DNA of 64,000 bases, from contig NZ_LMQN01000015.1 of assembly GCF_001425355.1 (NCBI RefSeq), positions 109,862 to 173,861 of the forward strand, written 5' to 3'. Under the pieces are notes generated by a model. It ran no database searches. It worked only from the letters and a program-made list of their open reading frames with translations, and had not been told where the DNA came from. Positions 37,212 through 46,131 of the stretch are shown here, in pieces (the stretch's first letter is position 1; each line of letters begins with the position of its first letter). This DNA is from Chryseobacterium sp. Leaf405 (lineage in GTDB: Bacteria; Bacteroidota; Bacteroidia; Flavobacteriales; Weeksellaceae). The position numbers and the translations under genes were made by a program.

Positions 37212-37964
37212 ATGAAAAAACTTCTACTATTAACATCAATTGCTCTTGCAACTTCTTTGGGAGCTCAGTTTTTCTCGTCGGGAACAGTGAATTTAGGATC
37301 TACCGGAATGACTGTGAAATTGTTAACCTCGCCAACACAAGTTACGCTTACCTTAACTGGTGCTGACTCGTCTTATCTTGGAATCGGCTTTGGAAATAGC
37401 GGAATGGCAAATGGTGCAGACGGATTTATTTATAATGCTACTGCAAACAGAGATTATACTTTTAACGGAATAGGATTATCACCTACTGCTGATGCATCTC
37501 AAGATTGGACAGTAACATCAAACACTACTTCTGGAGGAATCAGAACCGTTGTTGCAACAAGATCTTTAAATGGAGGAGCTGGGGATACTTCTATTGCAAA
37601 TGCTGCAGGAACTATCGGTATTTTCTTCGCTAGAGGTAATTCAACAACAATTTCTCAGCATAGTGGAAGCAATCGTGGATATGCAACTCTGACCATGGGA
37701 TCTGTTTTGGCAACGGATGAAGTTGATGTAACGGAAAACAAAAAGGTAATTCTTTATCCAAATCCTGCCAAAGAAATGGTAAGTTTCAAGAATGTGGATA
37801 AAATCAAGTCAGTTGATATTTACGAATCTACAGGAAGAAAAGTAAAATCTGTAAAAATGGAAAGTGAAAGCATCAATATCTCTGATTTGAAATCTGGAAA
37901 TTATTATTTGGAAATTGCATTAAAAGACGGGTCTACTTCTTTTGAGCAATTAATTAAAGAATAA
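37212..37964 (+). CDS. T9SS-secreted DOMON-like protein
   Basis: Protein of 250 residues starting at ATG 37212, just after the ankyrin gene; a longer frame from 37158 overlaps that gene and lacks a signal peptide. Signal peptide to about SLGAQ. The middle (about 25-160) looks like a DOMON haem/sugar-binding fold: SSYLGIGFGNSGMANGADGF, then W, R-S-L and the final H-x-x-x-x-R-G (QHSGSNRG). The last 75 residues are a type A T9SS sorting domain (LYPNPAKEMV ... YYLEIALKDG). It is probably exported to the cell surface as a redox partner. Confidence 0.75.
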   Translation: MKKLLLLTSIALATSLGAQFFSSGTVNLGSTGMTVKLLTSPTQVTLTLTGADSSYLGIGFGNSGMANGADGFIYNATANRDYTFNGIGLSPTADASQDWTVTSNTTSGGIRTVVATRSLNGGAGDTSIANAAGTIGIFFARGNSTTISQHSGSNRGYATLTMGSVLATDEVDVTENKKVILYPNPAKEMVSFKNVDKIKSVDIYESTGRKVKSVKMESESINISDLKSGNYYLEIALKDGSTSFEQLIKE

Positions 37965-37992
37965 ATAATAGCACAAATCCTGAATAATTATG

Positions 37993-38025
37993 ATCCTGAA
38001 AGCTTATGTTTTCAGGATTTTTATT
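37993..38025 (+). terminator. Terminator of the redox operon
   Basis: ATCCTGAAA pairs with TTTCAGGAT, followed by TTTTATTAG. Confidence 0.8.
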
Positions 38026-38107
38026 AGTTTAAAATATTTCAATAAATTTATTCACGTTTTAATCTTTTTCCATAAGATTTAAAAAGTCAACCTCAAAATT
38101 AAAAGAT

Positions 38108-38962
38108 ATGATCATTGACCATAAACAATATGACTTATTTGGGAAACCTTTATTGCACAAATTGGTTTTAAAATCACCTTTTACATTTGATTTTCCTATC
38201 ACGGATAATGCCTGCTTTTTATATATGCTCGAGGGTGAGATGCAGTACAGGCTGGATGATGAGAAAAAAGATCTTCCGACAAAACATTCTTTATTTCAGA
38301 ACTGTATACAATCTGATAAGCAGATAAGTAATGAAAATTTAGGAAACAATAATGAAATTCTTATTATTAATTTTCATCCGGATATACTTGTAAAAATTTA
38401 TGATAAAGAATTGCCTTTCTTGCTTAAATCAGAGAAAAATATCATTTCAAATAAATCAATTGAACAAATAAACAATGATTTCTTAATTCAGAAATATATT
38501 GAAGGATTACTGTTTTATTTTGAAAATCCATCTTTGGTAAACGAAGAAATTTTGGTGTTGAAATTAAAAGAAATTATACTTTTACTTTCTCAGACACGGA
38601 ATGTACAAGCAATACAGGTTATATTATCGCAGCTTTTTTCGCCAACGACTTATGTTTTTAAACAGATCGTTGAAGCACACTTATTTTCCCAGTTAACGAT
38701 TGAGGAAATGGCACAGCATCATAATCTGAGTGTTTCTTCCTTCAAACGTGAATTTGCAAAACATTATAATGATACGCCTGCCAATTATATTAAAACTAAA
38801 AAACTGGAGAAAGCCGCCGAACTGCTTTTGATCTCTAATAAACGTATTTCCGACATTGCTTTCGATTGCGGGTTTAATGATCTTGCCAATTTCACCAGAA
38901 GTTTTACCAACAAATACAATATTTCTCCTACAAAATATCGTTTGAACCAAAATGATAAATAA
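38108..38962 (+). CDS. AraC-family transcription regulator
   Basis: Regulator of 284 residues. The N-terminal part is a cupin-like sensor (FLYMLEGEMQYRLDDEKKDL). The C-terminal 100 residues hold two helix-turn-helix motifs (TIEEMAQHHNLSVSSFKREF; ISDIAFDCGFNDLANFTRSF). The small membrane-protein gene follows 105 bp later and may be its target; the ligand is unknown. Confidence 0.85.
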   Translation: MIIDHKQYDLFGKPLLHKLVLKSPFTFDFPITDNACFLYMLEGEMQYRLDDEKKDLPTKHSLFQNCIQSDKQISNENLGNNNEILIINFHPDILVKIYDKELPFLLKSEKNIISNKSIEQINNDFLIQKYIEGLLFYFENPSLVNEEILVLKLKEIILLLSQTRNVQAIQVILSQLFSPTTYVFKQIVEAHLFSQLTIEEMAQHHNLSVSSFKREFAKHYNDTPANYIKTKKLEKAAELLLISNKRISDIAFDCGFNDLANFTRSFTNKYNISPTKYRLNQNDK

Positions 38963-39066
38963 TTGAGCCAATTTGCAAAGTCCAATTTTTGAATCTGTTG
39001 CAATTTTGCAGTGTTACCTATAACACGCAATTTTTAATAACAAACAAATTCAAAAAAATACTAAAA

Positions 39067-39573
39067 ATGGGACTATCAAACTTAGGAATTTTCCATACTA
39101 TCATTGGCGTTGTTGCCATTATATCTGCTTTAATATCTTTTATCAGATTTGGTAAAATTAATTTAAACAACATTACCGGTAAGATCTATTTTTATTTTAC
39201 AATCATCACCTCACTCACTGCATTAGGAATTTCTAAGCACGGAGGTTTTAATGCGGGGCACATACTTTCTTTAATCATTTTGATTCTTGTATCGGTTGCC
39301 TTTTTTCTTCACAGCAAAAAAGAAGGTAATAATAGAGCTCGTTATTTTGAGAATTTTCTCATGTCTTTCAGTTTTCTGCTGTCGATGCTTCCCACAGTCA
39401 ACGAAACGCTTACCAGAATTCCGGTTGGACATCCTTTGGCTAAAGATATTAATGATCCTTTAATCGGCAAAACACTGCTTGTCATCTTTATCCTTTTTAT
39501 GATAGGCTCAGTTTATCAGATTGTTAAGCAAAGAAAAATTAATAAATTAGAAACGAATTCAATTGAAATTTAA
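39067..39573 (+). CDS. Small integral membrane protein, unknown function
   Basis: Protein of 168 residues from ATG 39067; the frame extends to 38989, but that part is hydrophilic and unlike a start. Five hydrophobic segments are visible (about 7-25, 37-55, 62-80, 98-112, 140-158), with a conserved-looking TRIPVGHPLAKDINDP loop before the last. I do not recognise the family. Placed after an AraC regulator gene. Confidence 0.6.
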   Translation: MGLSNLGIFHTIIGVVAIISALISFIRFGKINLNNITGKIYFYFTIITSLTALGISKHGGFNAGHILSLIILILVSVAFFLHSKKEGNNRARYFENFLMSFSFLLSMLPTVNETLTRIPVGHPLAKDINDPLIGKTLLVIFILFMIGSVYQIVKQRKINKLETNSIEI

Positions 39574-39713
39574 TAGAAACAGATAGTGTTGAAAAAATGT
39601 TTATCGAGTTAAATTGATGAACATTTTTTAGTGTATATAATATTTAAATTTATTTTAATCTATAAAACTTTTCAGTCAGAAATACAGGAGGTAACTTTGT
39701 GGAAAATTTTATA

Positions 39714-41000
39714 ATGAAGCAAGGATTACAATTCTTATTACTGATGATTTCATTGGTAGTTTCTGCTCAGAAAGAAAATGTGGATACCGCACAAGTCGTT
39801 ATTCCAAACAGATATAACAGCGTTGAAGCGCAGACGAAACCTTATGTAATTATGATTTCCACAGATGGTTTTCGGTATGATTATGCTAATAAATACAATG
39901 CCGAAAATCTTCTGAAATTCTCAAGCGAAGGCGTTCAGGCAAAAGCAATGATTCCAAGTTATCCCAGCATCACTTTCCCGAATCATTGGACGTTAATGAC
40001 CGGATTGTATCCTTCCCATCACGGTTTGATCGATAATTTTTTCTACGATTATAAAAGAAAAGAAGCTTATGCAATGAACGAGCGAAAAAATGCACAAGAC
40101 GGAAGTTGGTACGGTGGAACTCCGCTTTGGGCATTGGCTGAAAAACAGGGAATGGTTTCGGCTTCTTTAATGTGGGTTGGCTCAGCAAGTGATGCTGGTG
40201 GGAAAAGACCAACCTATTACTATCCTTATCATGAAAAATTTTCACCTTCTGAAAAAGTGAATAAAGTGATTAATTGGCTGAAATTACCGGAAGATAAAAG
40301 ACCGCATTTTATTTCATTATATTTTCCTGAGGTCGATGGTAGCGGACATCATTTCGGACCTGATACCAAGGAAACAGAGGATGCTGTACACTTAATTGAT
40401 AATGCGATAGGAGAGTTGGTTCAAAAAGTAAATGATTTGGGATTAAAAAATGTAAACTTTGTCTTTGTTTCAGACCATGGAATGATTAAAGTGGATGGCA
40501 AAACTCCTCTGGAAATTCCTGCAATGCTTTTAAATAAAGATAAATTTGATTATTATAATTCTCAGACCTTATTAAGAGTATATGTTAAAAATCCGGATGA
40601 AGTTAAAAGTGTTTATAAAGAATTAAAAACCAATACAACCAATGATTATGAAGTATATCTGGATAAAAAACTTCCAAAATATCTTCACTTTGCAACAAGA
40701 GATGATCAATACCATAGAATCGGGCAAATTTTATTGATTCCAAAAGCTCCAAAGATTTTCCTGGAAAAAGGTAAGAAAACCTCTGTCGGAAAACATGGTT
40801 ATAATCCAAAAGAAGTTCCTGAAATGAAAGCTACATTCTTTGCTTGGGGACCTGAATTTAAAAATAATTTAGTAATTGATGAATTTGCCAATATCAATGT
40901 TTATCCTTTGGTTGCCGATATTTTAGGATTGCAAATAGACCAGCCGATTGATGGCAAATTGAAAGTATTGAAAGTAATTTTGAAGAACAAGAAAGATTAA
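39714..41000 (+). CDS. Ectonucleotide pyrophosphatase/phosphodiesterase (alkaline phosphatase superfamily)
   Basis: Hydrolase of 428 residues with a signal peptide (MKQGLQFLLLMISLVVSAQ), likely periplasmic. Metal site D51 (MISTDGFR), nucleophile T87 in PSITFPNH, and FVSDHGM further on match the NPP family, which cleaves nucleotide or phospholipid diesters. The GTG at 39699 is an alternative start; ATG 39714 places the signal peptide correctly. Stand-alone gene closed by a strong hairpin. Confidence 0.85.
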   Translation: MKQGLQFLLLMISLVVSAQKENVDTAQVVIPNRYNSVEAQTKPYVIMISTDGFRYDYANKYNAENLLKFSSEGVQAKAMIPSYPSITFPNHWTLMTGLYPSHHGLIDNFFYDYKRKEAYAMNERKNAQDGSWYGGTPLWALAEKQGMVSASLMWVGSASDAGGKRPTYYYPYHEKFSPSEKVNKVINWLKLPEDKRPHFISLYFPEVDGSGHHFGPDTKETEDAVHLIDNAIGELVQKVNDLGLKNVNFVFVSDHGMIKVDGKTPLEIPAMLLNKDKFDYYNSQTLLRVYVKNPDEVKSVYKELKTNTTNDYEVYLDKKLPKYLHFATRDDQYHRIGQILLIPKAPKIFLEKGKKTSVGKHGYNPKEVPEMKATFFAWGPEFKNNLVIDEFANINVYPLVADILGLQIDQPIDGKLKVLKVILKNKKD

Positions 41001-41027
41001 ATTGAAATAATTTTTAATATTAAGTTT

Positions 41028-41070
41028 AAAAACAGTTTCGGCGAGCCAAAGGCTCGCCGAAACTGTTTTT
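41028..41070. terminator. Strong bidirectional terminator
   Basis: CAGTTTCGGCGAGCC, loop AAA, GGCTCGCCGAAACTG, flanked by A-run and T-run that extend the stem. It separates the phosphodiesterase gene from the convergent NmrA-type gene. Confidence 0.9.
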
Positions 41071-41082
41071 ATGAAATCGAGA

Positions 41083-41979
41083 TTAAGCATTAAACTTATC
41101 AGCAAATTCCTTCGCAAATTCCTTCGCAAACTCCTCCAGTTTCACTTCTCCATTAACCACAGAACCGTGCTCAATAAAATCTTTCTGCACAATGCCAGTT
41201 CTTATTCCAAGTCCCATTTCCGTGTACAATTCCGCCATTTCTTTTGGAACTCCGGCTTGAAGCATTCCGTTTAGAGAATCTTCATCTTTAAATTCAACCC
41301 ATGGAAGTTCTGGTTTTCCAATCGCAGTTCCAAAAACTTTAGCAGAATCGGAAGCGGGACGAACATCACTTACAATATATTTCACATTCTTACCTTCAGA
41401 ATTTTGAACTAATTCTTTTGCGGCAGCCTTTGCAATGTCGATTGGATGAACCAACGGAATGGTAGCCGTTTCAGGGAAGTTCGCCCCGATAATTCCTGCA
41501 TTTTTAATCAACGGAATATCATTAAAAAAGTTTAAATAGAAATATCCGGCTCTTAAAAAAGTTACAGATGTATTTTCCAGGTCATTATAGAACTTTTCGA
41601 TAAAATGAAGACCTTTAATAGGTCCGTTTTCAACAGGAGATTCAACGCCGATGCTGCTTAACATGACGATTCTTTTAACTCCGGTCTGCTTGATGGCTTC
41701 AGCATAATTCTTACCTGCATTAATGGTGTTTTGAACAATATTAATTCCGCCCATATTAGGAGGCGTCATTAAAAAGGCAGCATCAGCACCTTCAAAAGTC
41801 TTCACTAAAAAATCTAAATCTGTGATGGAGCCGATGGCTGCTTTTGCACCTAAAGCTTCAATTTCATTCTTTTTCGATTCATTACTGCTGATTATCTTGA
41901 TATCGTGTCCTTCTGCGATTAATTGTTGGGCAAGAGGTTTCGCTACATTTCCTAATGAGCCTGTGATGATAATTTTCAT
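41083..41979 (-). CDS. NmrA-like NAD(P)-binding protein
   Basis: Atypical short-chain dehydrogenase/reductase of 298 residues. The dinucleotide loop is ITGSLGNVAKPLAQQL at the N-terminus, and the segment RIVMLSSIGVESP follows. The catalytic Tyr-Lys pair of classical SDRs is not evident, as in NmrA and quinone-oxidoreductase-2 types. Near the C-terminus EEFAKEFAKEFADKF shows a short internal repeat. It is divergent from an HxlR regulator gene, a pairing seen for redox- or quinone-responsive reductases. The substrate is unknown. Confidence 0.8.
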   Translation of the reverse strand: MKIIITGSLGNVAKPLAQQLIAEGHDIKIISSNESKKNEIEALGAKAAIGSITDLDFLVKTFEGADAAFLMTPPNMGGINIVQNTINAGKNYAEAIKQTGVKRIVMLSSIGVESPVENGPIKGLHFIEKFYNDLENTSVTFLRAGYFYLNFFNDIPLIKNAGIIGANFPETATIPLVHPIDIAKAAAKELVQNSEGKNVKYIVSDVRPASDSAKVFGTAIGKPELPWVEFKDEDSLNGMLQAGVPKEMAELYTEMGLGIRTGIVQKDFIEHGSVVNGEVKLEEFAKEFAKEFADKFNA

Positions 41980-42024
41980 AATAATTTTATTTTTTTGTTG
42001 ATAAATATTTTTTTATTCCTGATA

Positions 42025-42059
42025 CAAAGGTATATTTGTACTTACTTTTATACAAGTAC
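42025..42059. promoter_or_regulatory. Divergent promoters with a shared palindromic operator
   Basis: Minus strand: TACCTTTG (42025-42032) with TTG 20 nt upstream (42053-42055) drives the NmrA-like gene. Plus strand: TATATTTG (42031-42038) drives the HxlR gene. GTACTT-N10-AAGTAC (42038-42059) overlaps both, fitting an HxlR operator that represses both genes. Confidence 0.7.
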
Positions 42060-42078
42060 TTACCCTAAAGTATGTAAT

Positions 42079-42447
42079 ATGACAGCGATTAAAGAAGCAT
42101 CAACCATTCAGCAAAATAAAAAATACGCATTGGATTCTTGTCCGGTAACGTATGTAATGGAAAAAATCGGCGGATTTTGGAAACCGATTATTTTATATCA
42201 TTTGTCAAGCGGCGATAAAAGATACAGCGAACTGAAACGTGCCATTCCTGCTGTAACAGAAAAAATGTTAATACAACATTTAAAACAATTAGAGACAGAT
42301 GGATTAGTAATAAGAACAGCAAAACCTGTTGTTCCGCCACACGTAACGTATGAGTTGAGCGGAGCGGGAAAAGGATTAATTCCTGTCATTCATGCAATGG
42401 CAGAATGGGCTTTTAAAGATATGGACGGAAAATATACCTGTAAATAA
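42079..42447 (+). CDS. HxlR-family transcription regulator
   Basis: Winged-helix regulator of 122 residues from ATG 42079; the upstream extension to 41995 overlaps the promoter and is rejected. The family signature is CPVTYVMEKIGGFWKPIILYHL, with the conserved N-terminal cysteine in SCPV, then RYSELKRAIPAVTEKML and the wing. HxlR proteins often respond to quinones or electrophiles through that cysteine. It is divergent from the NmrA-like gene and shares an operator with it. Confidence 0.88.
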   Translation: MTAIKEASTIQQNKKYALDSCPVTYVMEKIGGFWKPIILYHLSSGDKRYSELKRAIPAVTEKMLIQHLKQLETDGLVIRTAKPVVPPHVTYELSGAGKGLIPVIHAMAEWAFKDMDGKYTCK

Positions 42448-42496
42448 AAAGACTCTCCAAAAAATGAAGAGCCTTTGCATTAAAAAAGACGAAGAT

Positions 42497-43549
42497 TTAT
42501 AATGATTGCATATCAATTACGAAACGGTATTTTACGTCACTTTTCAGCATTCTTTCATACGCTTCGTTAATGTCCTGCATTTTAATTAATTCAATATCAG
42601 AAACGATGTTATGTTTTCCGCAGAAATCAAGCATTTCCTGAGTTTCGGCAATACCTCCGATTACTGATCCGGCAACAGATTTTCTTCCCATAATCATTGG
42701 TGGTGTAAACAGAGCTTCTTCCATTTTACCAATAAAACCTACCAAAACATGAGTTCCATTGATGCTCAAAGTAGAAACATAAGGATTAATATCATGATCG
42801 TAAGGAACTGTATCGATGATTAAGTCAAATTTACTGGTTACAGATTTCATTTGAGAATCATCTGTAGAAATTATGACGTGATCTGCACCTAATTTCTTAG
42901 CATCTTCAGTTTTTCCAGGAGTTCTTGAGAATAAAGTCACTTCAGCGCCCAAACCTTTTGCCAATTTTATTGCCATGTGTCCTAAACCTCCTAAACCTAC
43001 AACAGCAACTTTAGAGTTCGGCCCGACATTCCAGTGTCTTAAAGGTGACCAAGTCGTGATTCCTGCGCAAAGAAGCGGTGCAACCGCTGATAAGTCTAAG
43101 TTTTCAGGGATACTTAATACAAATCCTTCATCAACTACCACTTTTTGAGAATATCCGCCAAAAGTATGACCTCCCAAATGCTTGTCTTTTCCGTTATAAG
43201 TTCCTGTAAATCCGTTCAAACAATATTGCTCTAAGTCATGCTTGCAGCTTTCGCAATGTCCGCAAGAATCTACCATACAGCCTACACCTGCTAAGTCTCC
43301 GACTTTAAATTTAGAAACTTCTCTTCCTACACTGACAATTCTACCTATAATTTCGTGTCCGGGAACTGCAGGATACATCGATCCGCCCCAGTCGTTTCTC
43401 GCTGTGTGAAGATCTGAATGACAAACTCCGCAGTATAGAATTTCAATTTCTACATCTTTCGGCGTTACTTCTCTTCTCTCAATATTCATTTCCTGTAAAT
43501 CGGCAGTTTTAGATTCTGCTCCGTACGCTTTTACTGTAAATGTGCTCAT
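42497..43549 (-). CDS. Zinc-dependent NAD(P) alcohol dehydrogenase
   Basis: Medium-chain dehydrogenase of 350 residues, of the cinnamyl-alcohol/YahK type. Catalytic zinc residues lie in CGVCHSDLH and GHEIIG; structural zinc cysteines in CGHCESC and QYC. The Rossmann loop is GLGGLGHMAIKLAKGLG. It reduces aldehydes or oxidises alcohols; the exact substrate cannot be told. It is divergent from an AraC regulator gene that may control it. Confidence 0.9.
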   Translation of the reverse strand: MSTFTVKAYGAESKTADLQEMNIERREVTPKDVEIEILYCGVCHSDLHTARNDWGGSMYPAVPGHEIIGRIVSVGREVSKFKVGDLAGVGCMVDSCGHCESCKHDLEQYCLNGFTGTYNGKDKHLGGHTFGGYSQKVVVDEGFVLSIPENLDLSAVAPLLCAGITTWSPLRHWNVGPNSKVAVVGLGGLGHMAIKLAKGLGAEVTLFSRTPGKTEDAKKLGADHVIISTDDSQMKSVTSKFDLIIDTVPYDHDINPYVSTLSINGTHVLVGFIGKMEEALFTPPMIMGRKSVAGSVIGGIAETQEMLDFCGKHNIVSDIELIKMQDINEAYERMLKSDVKYRFVIDMQSL

Positions 43550-43691
43550 TTTTATTTTATGTTTAGTTTAATTTTAAATTCCAGATTTTATGGTTACAAA
43601 AATCGATAGTTTAAATGTAATGATACTTATACAAATTACAGAAAGATTTACCAATTTTACCGACACTGTAAAATGTCCGCTTGGAAAGTGG

Positions 43692-43699
43692 TAATTTTG
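43692..43699 (+). promoter_or_regulatory. Promoter -7 element of the second AraC gene
   Basis: TAATTTTG, directly before an ATG at 43701. That ATG would lie at or before the transcript start, so ATG 43722 is preferred. Confidence 0.6.
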
Positions 43700-43721
43700 A
43701 ATGTCAATAAAAATAGACTTC

Positions 43722-44624
43722 ATGGAAAATCAGGGTATTGAAATTTACAATAGCGTTTCAGAATACAATAAAATGTTGAATCATGAGACCATGCATCCGT
43801 TGGTAAGTGTGATTGATTTTTCTAAATCCGATCCTATTTGTCAGTTTAAAAGAACTTTTGGTTTTTATACCGTTTTTTTAAAAGATGTGATGTGCGGAGA
43901 TATGCAGTACGGAAAACACAGCTATGATTATCAGGAAGGGACATTAGTTTTTATTGCCCCAGGGCAAACCTACGGAATTTACAATGCAGACACTTACATT
44001 CAGCCGGCGGGTTTTGCTTTAATTTTTCATCCGGATTTACTGAAAGGAACCAATCTCGGCAAGAATATAAAAGATTATAATTTCTTCTCGTATGAAGTTC
44101 ATGAAGCCCTACACCTTTCCGAAAAAGAAAGAGAAATTATTTTGGAGTGTTTCAAAAATATTAAACATGAACTTGGGCAGGCAATCGATAAACATAGCAA
44201 GTCATTAATTGTCAATAATGTCGAATTGTTTTTGAATTATTGCATGCGTTTTTATGATCGTCAGTTTATTACCAGAGATCATATCAATCAGGGATTTATC
44301 GGTAAGTTTGATCATTTATTGGATGAATATTTACAATCTGAAAAGCCAAAAAATATCGGCTTACCAATGGTCAATTATTTTGCGGAACAGCTTAATTTTT
44401 CAGCGAATTATTTCGGTGATCTGATGAAAAAAGAACTCGGGATTTCGGCTCAGGAATATATTCATAATAAATTGATCGATGTTGCCAAAGATCAGATTTC
44501 CGATCCTACAAAATCCATCAGTGAAATTTCTTATGATTTAGGTTTCAAATATCCTCAGCATTTTACAAGATTATTCAAAAGCAAAGTGGGGGTTTCACCA
44601 AGTGAATATAAAGCTTTAAACTAA
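43722..44624 (+). CDS. AraC-family transcription regulator
   Basis: Regulator of 300 residues with an N-terminal cupin sensor (YDYQEGTLVFIAPGQTYGIY) and a C-terminal double helix-turn-helix (NFSANYFGDLMKKELGISAQ; ISEISYDLGFKYPQHFTRLF). The start was chosen from the promoter position. It is divergent from the alcohol dehydrogenase gene and 67 bp upstream of a carboxylesterase gene; either may be its target. Confidence 0.87.
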   Translation: MENQGIEIYNSVSEYNKMLNHETMHPLVSVIDFSKSDPICQFKRTFGFYTVFLKDVMCGDMQYGKHSYDYQEGTLVFIAPGQTYGIYNADTYIQPAGFALIFHPDLLKGTNLGKNIKDYNFFSYEVHEALHLSEKEREIILECFKNIKHELGQAIDKHSKSLIVNNVELFLNYCMRFYDRQFITRDHINQGFIGKFDHLLDEYLQSEKPKNIGLPMVNYFAEQLNFSANYFGDLMKKELGISAQEYIHNKLIDVAKDQISDPTKSISEISYDLGFKYPQHFTRLFKSKVGVSPSEYKALN

Positions 44625-44691
44625 ATTTTAAATGAATAACTAAGAAACAAAATTTGCACATTGTATGTGTAAATAAATTTAAATCCACCAA

Positions 44692-46017
44692 ATGACGACA
44701 CAGCAAAACATTGGAACCCATACTTTTGAAACTCCTTTTGGTAAAATTTTAGGATTAAAAGAAAATGGAGTGATCCGGGCAAGAAATATTCGTTACGCCC
44801 GTTCAGAACGTTTCAAAAAACCTGTTCTTTTGGAAACAGCAGATTCTGAGATTGTAGATAAAATTCCTGTCTGTCCGCAACATGTAAGTCCATTTTTAGA
44901 CAGATTGATTGGAAAGACAGATATTAATCAATTTATTTCTGATGAATCACCGCAATTTCTTACCATTACCCGTCCTGAAAACTATAATGAAAATGAAAAA
45001 CTTCCTGTCGTCGTCTGGATTCATGGTGGCTCGTATGAGATCGGAGGTGGAGATTTGCCAACTTCTGATCCGACGGTTTGGGTAAAAGAACAAAATATTA
45101 TTGTTGTCGCAGTTACGTATCGTTTGGGGCTTTTTGGATTTTTGGGAGGTGACCAAGATCGACCTGCCAATTTGGGTTTGTTTGATATTATCGAATCTTT
45201 GAAATGGATTCAGAAAAATATCCAGAGTTTTGGTGGAAATCCTGAAAATATTACGCTTTTCGGTCAATCTTCCGGTGGCGATGCAATTGCACATCTGATG
45301 ATCTCAGAAGGAGCAGACAATTTATTTCAGAGAGTGATTATTCAAAGTGCACCTTTGGGTTTTAGGATTAAAAGAACAGCAATGTCCGCCGATTTTTTTC
45401 AAAAGACACAATTTTTGAAAGATGAAACTGATCCGTCGAAAATGGTTGATCAGTATGTCAATTTTTTACCTTCTTTCAGGAAATATGGTTTAAAAACGGC
45501 TATGCCTTTTTGTACTCAATACGGCTATGCTCCTTTGTGCAGAGAAGAAGAAAGTCTTCCAAAATGGAAAGAAAATGCCAGGAAATATGATGTTTTAATT
45601 GGCTACAATAATGATGAAACCGCATTCTATGTAAAAACTGCGGAAAAAGGAATTTACACCTACTTACCTTCGAAAATTTTAGATAAAATCGTAAGTGTCA
45701 CCACAAAATCAATCTACGGAAAACCGATTGATATTTTTGCCCAAAACTATAGAGAAGGTGGGGGAAATATTTATCAGTTTAAAATCAATTCAACAATAAA
45801 AAATCACTATATCGGAGCTTCTCATTGCATCGATCTTCCATTTATTTTTGAAAATGAAAAAGAATGGAGATCTGCAGGATTATTGAAAGATGTTCCGTGG
45901 GAATATATTCAGGAAAATGGGAAAAAGCTGCGGGCACTTTGGGCAGAATTTGCAAGAACGGGGAAAATTTCGGACGATTCTGAAAGACCTGAAATTCTTA
46001 ATCTCCGAAAAGTTTAG
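44692..46017 (+). CDS. Type B carboxylesterase family protein
   Basis: Alpha/beta hydrolase of 441 residues, shorter than the usual 480-550. Oxyanion segment WIHGGSYEIGG, nucleophile S193 in FGQSSGG, and the family block LGLFDIIESLKWIQKNIQSF. The acid residue is likely in GYNNDE and the histidine in ASHCIDLPF. There is no signal peptide, so it should be cytoplasmic. It follows an AraC gene in the same direction. Confidence 0.85.
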   Translation: MTTQQNIGTHTFETPFGKILGLKENGVIRARNIRYARSERFKKPVLLETADSEIVDKIPVCPQHVSPFLDRLIGKTDINQFISDESPQFLTITRPENYNENEKLPVVVWIHGGSYEIGGGDLPTSDPTVWVKEQNIIVVAVTYRLGLFGFLGGDQDRPANLGLFDIIESLKWIQKNIQSFGGNPENITLFGQSSGGDAIAHLMISEGADNLFQRVIIQSAPLGFRIKRTAMSADFFQKTQFLKDETDPSKMVDQYVNFLPSFRKYGLKTAMPFCTQYGYAPLCREEESLPKWKENARKYDVLIGYNNDETAFYVKTAEKGIYTYLPSKILDKIVSVTTKSIYGKPIDIFAQNYREGGGNIYQFKINSTIKNHYIGASHCIDLPFIFENEKEWRSAGLLKDVPWEYIQENGKKLRALWAEFARTGKISDDSERPEILNLRKV

Positions 46018-46026
46018 TTTATTAAA

Positions 46027-46099
46027 TTTGTCATTCCATAAAAAACTGAGCAATTTTTTTTCGTGGAAAATTACGCCGATATTCCTACGGAATGACAAA
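46027..46099. repeat. Small inverted-repeat element (MITE-like or palindromic intergenic repeat)
   Basis: TTTGTCATTCC at 46027-46037 is matched by GGAATGACAAA at 46089-46099, an exact 11-bp terminal inverted repeat enclosing 51 bp. It fills the gap between the esterase and the convergent amylase gene, where it may also end transcription. Similar GTCATTCC palindromes recur in flavobacterial genomes; no second copy is visible here. Confidence 0.6.
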
Positions 46100-46131
46100 C
46101 AAGATGTTTGATCTCTATTTTTAATATAAAA

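Noticed and set aside
39699..39713. GTG start for the phosphodiesterase
   Set aside because: The five extra residues precede a normal signal peptide that starts at ATG 39714.
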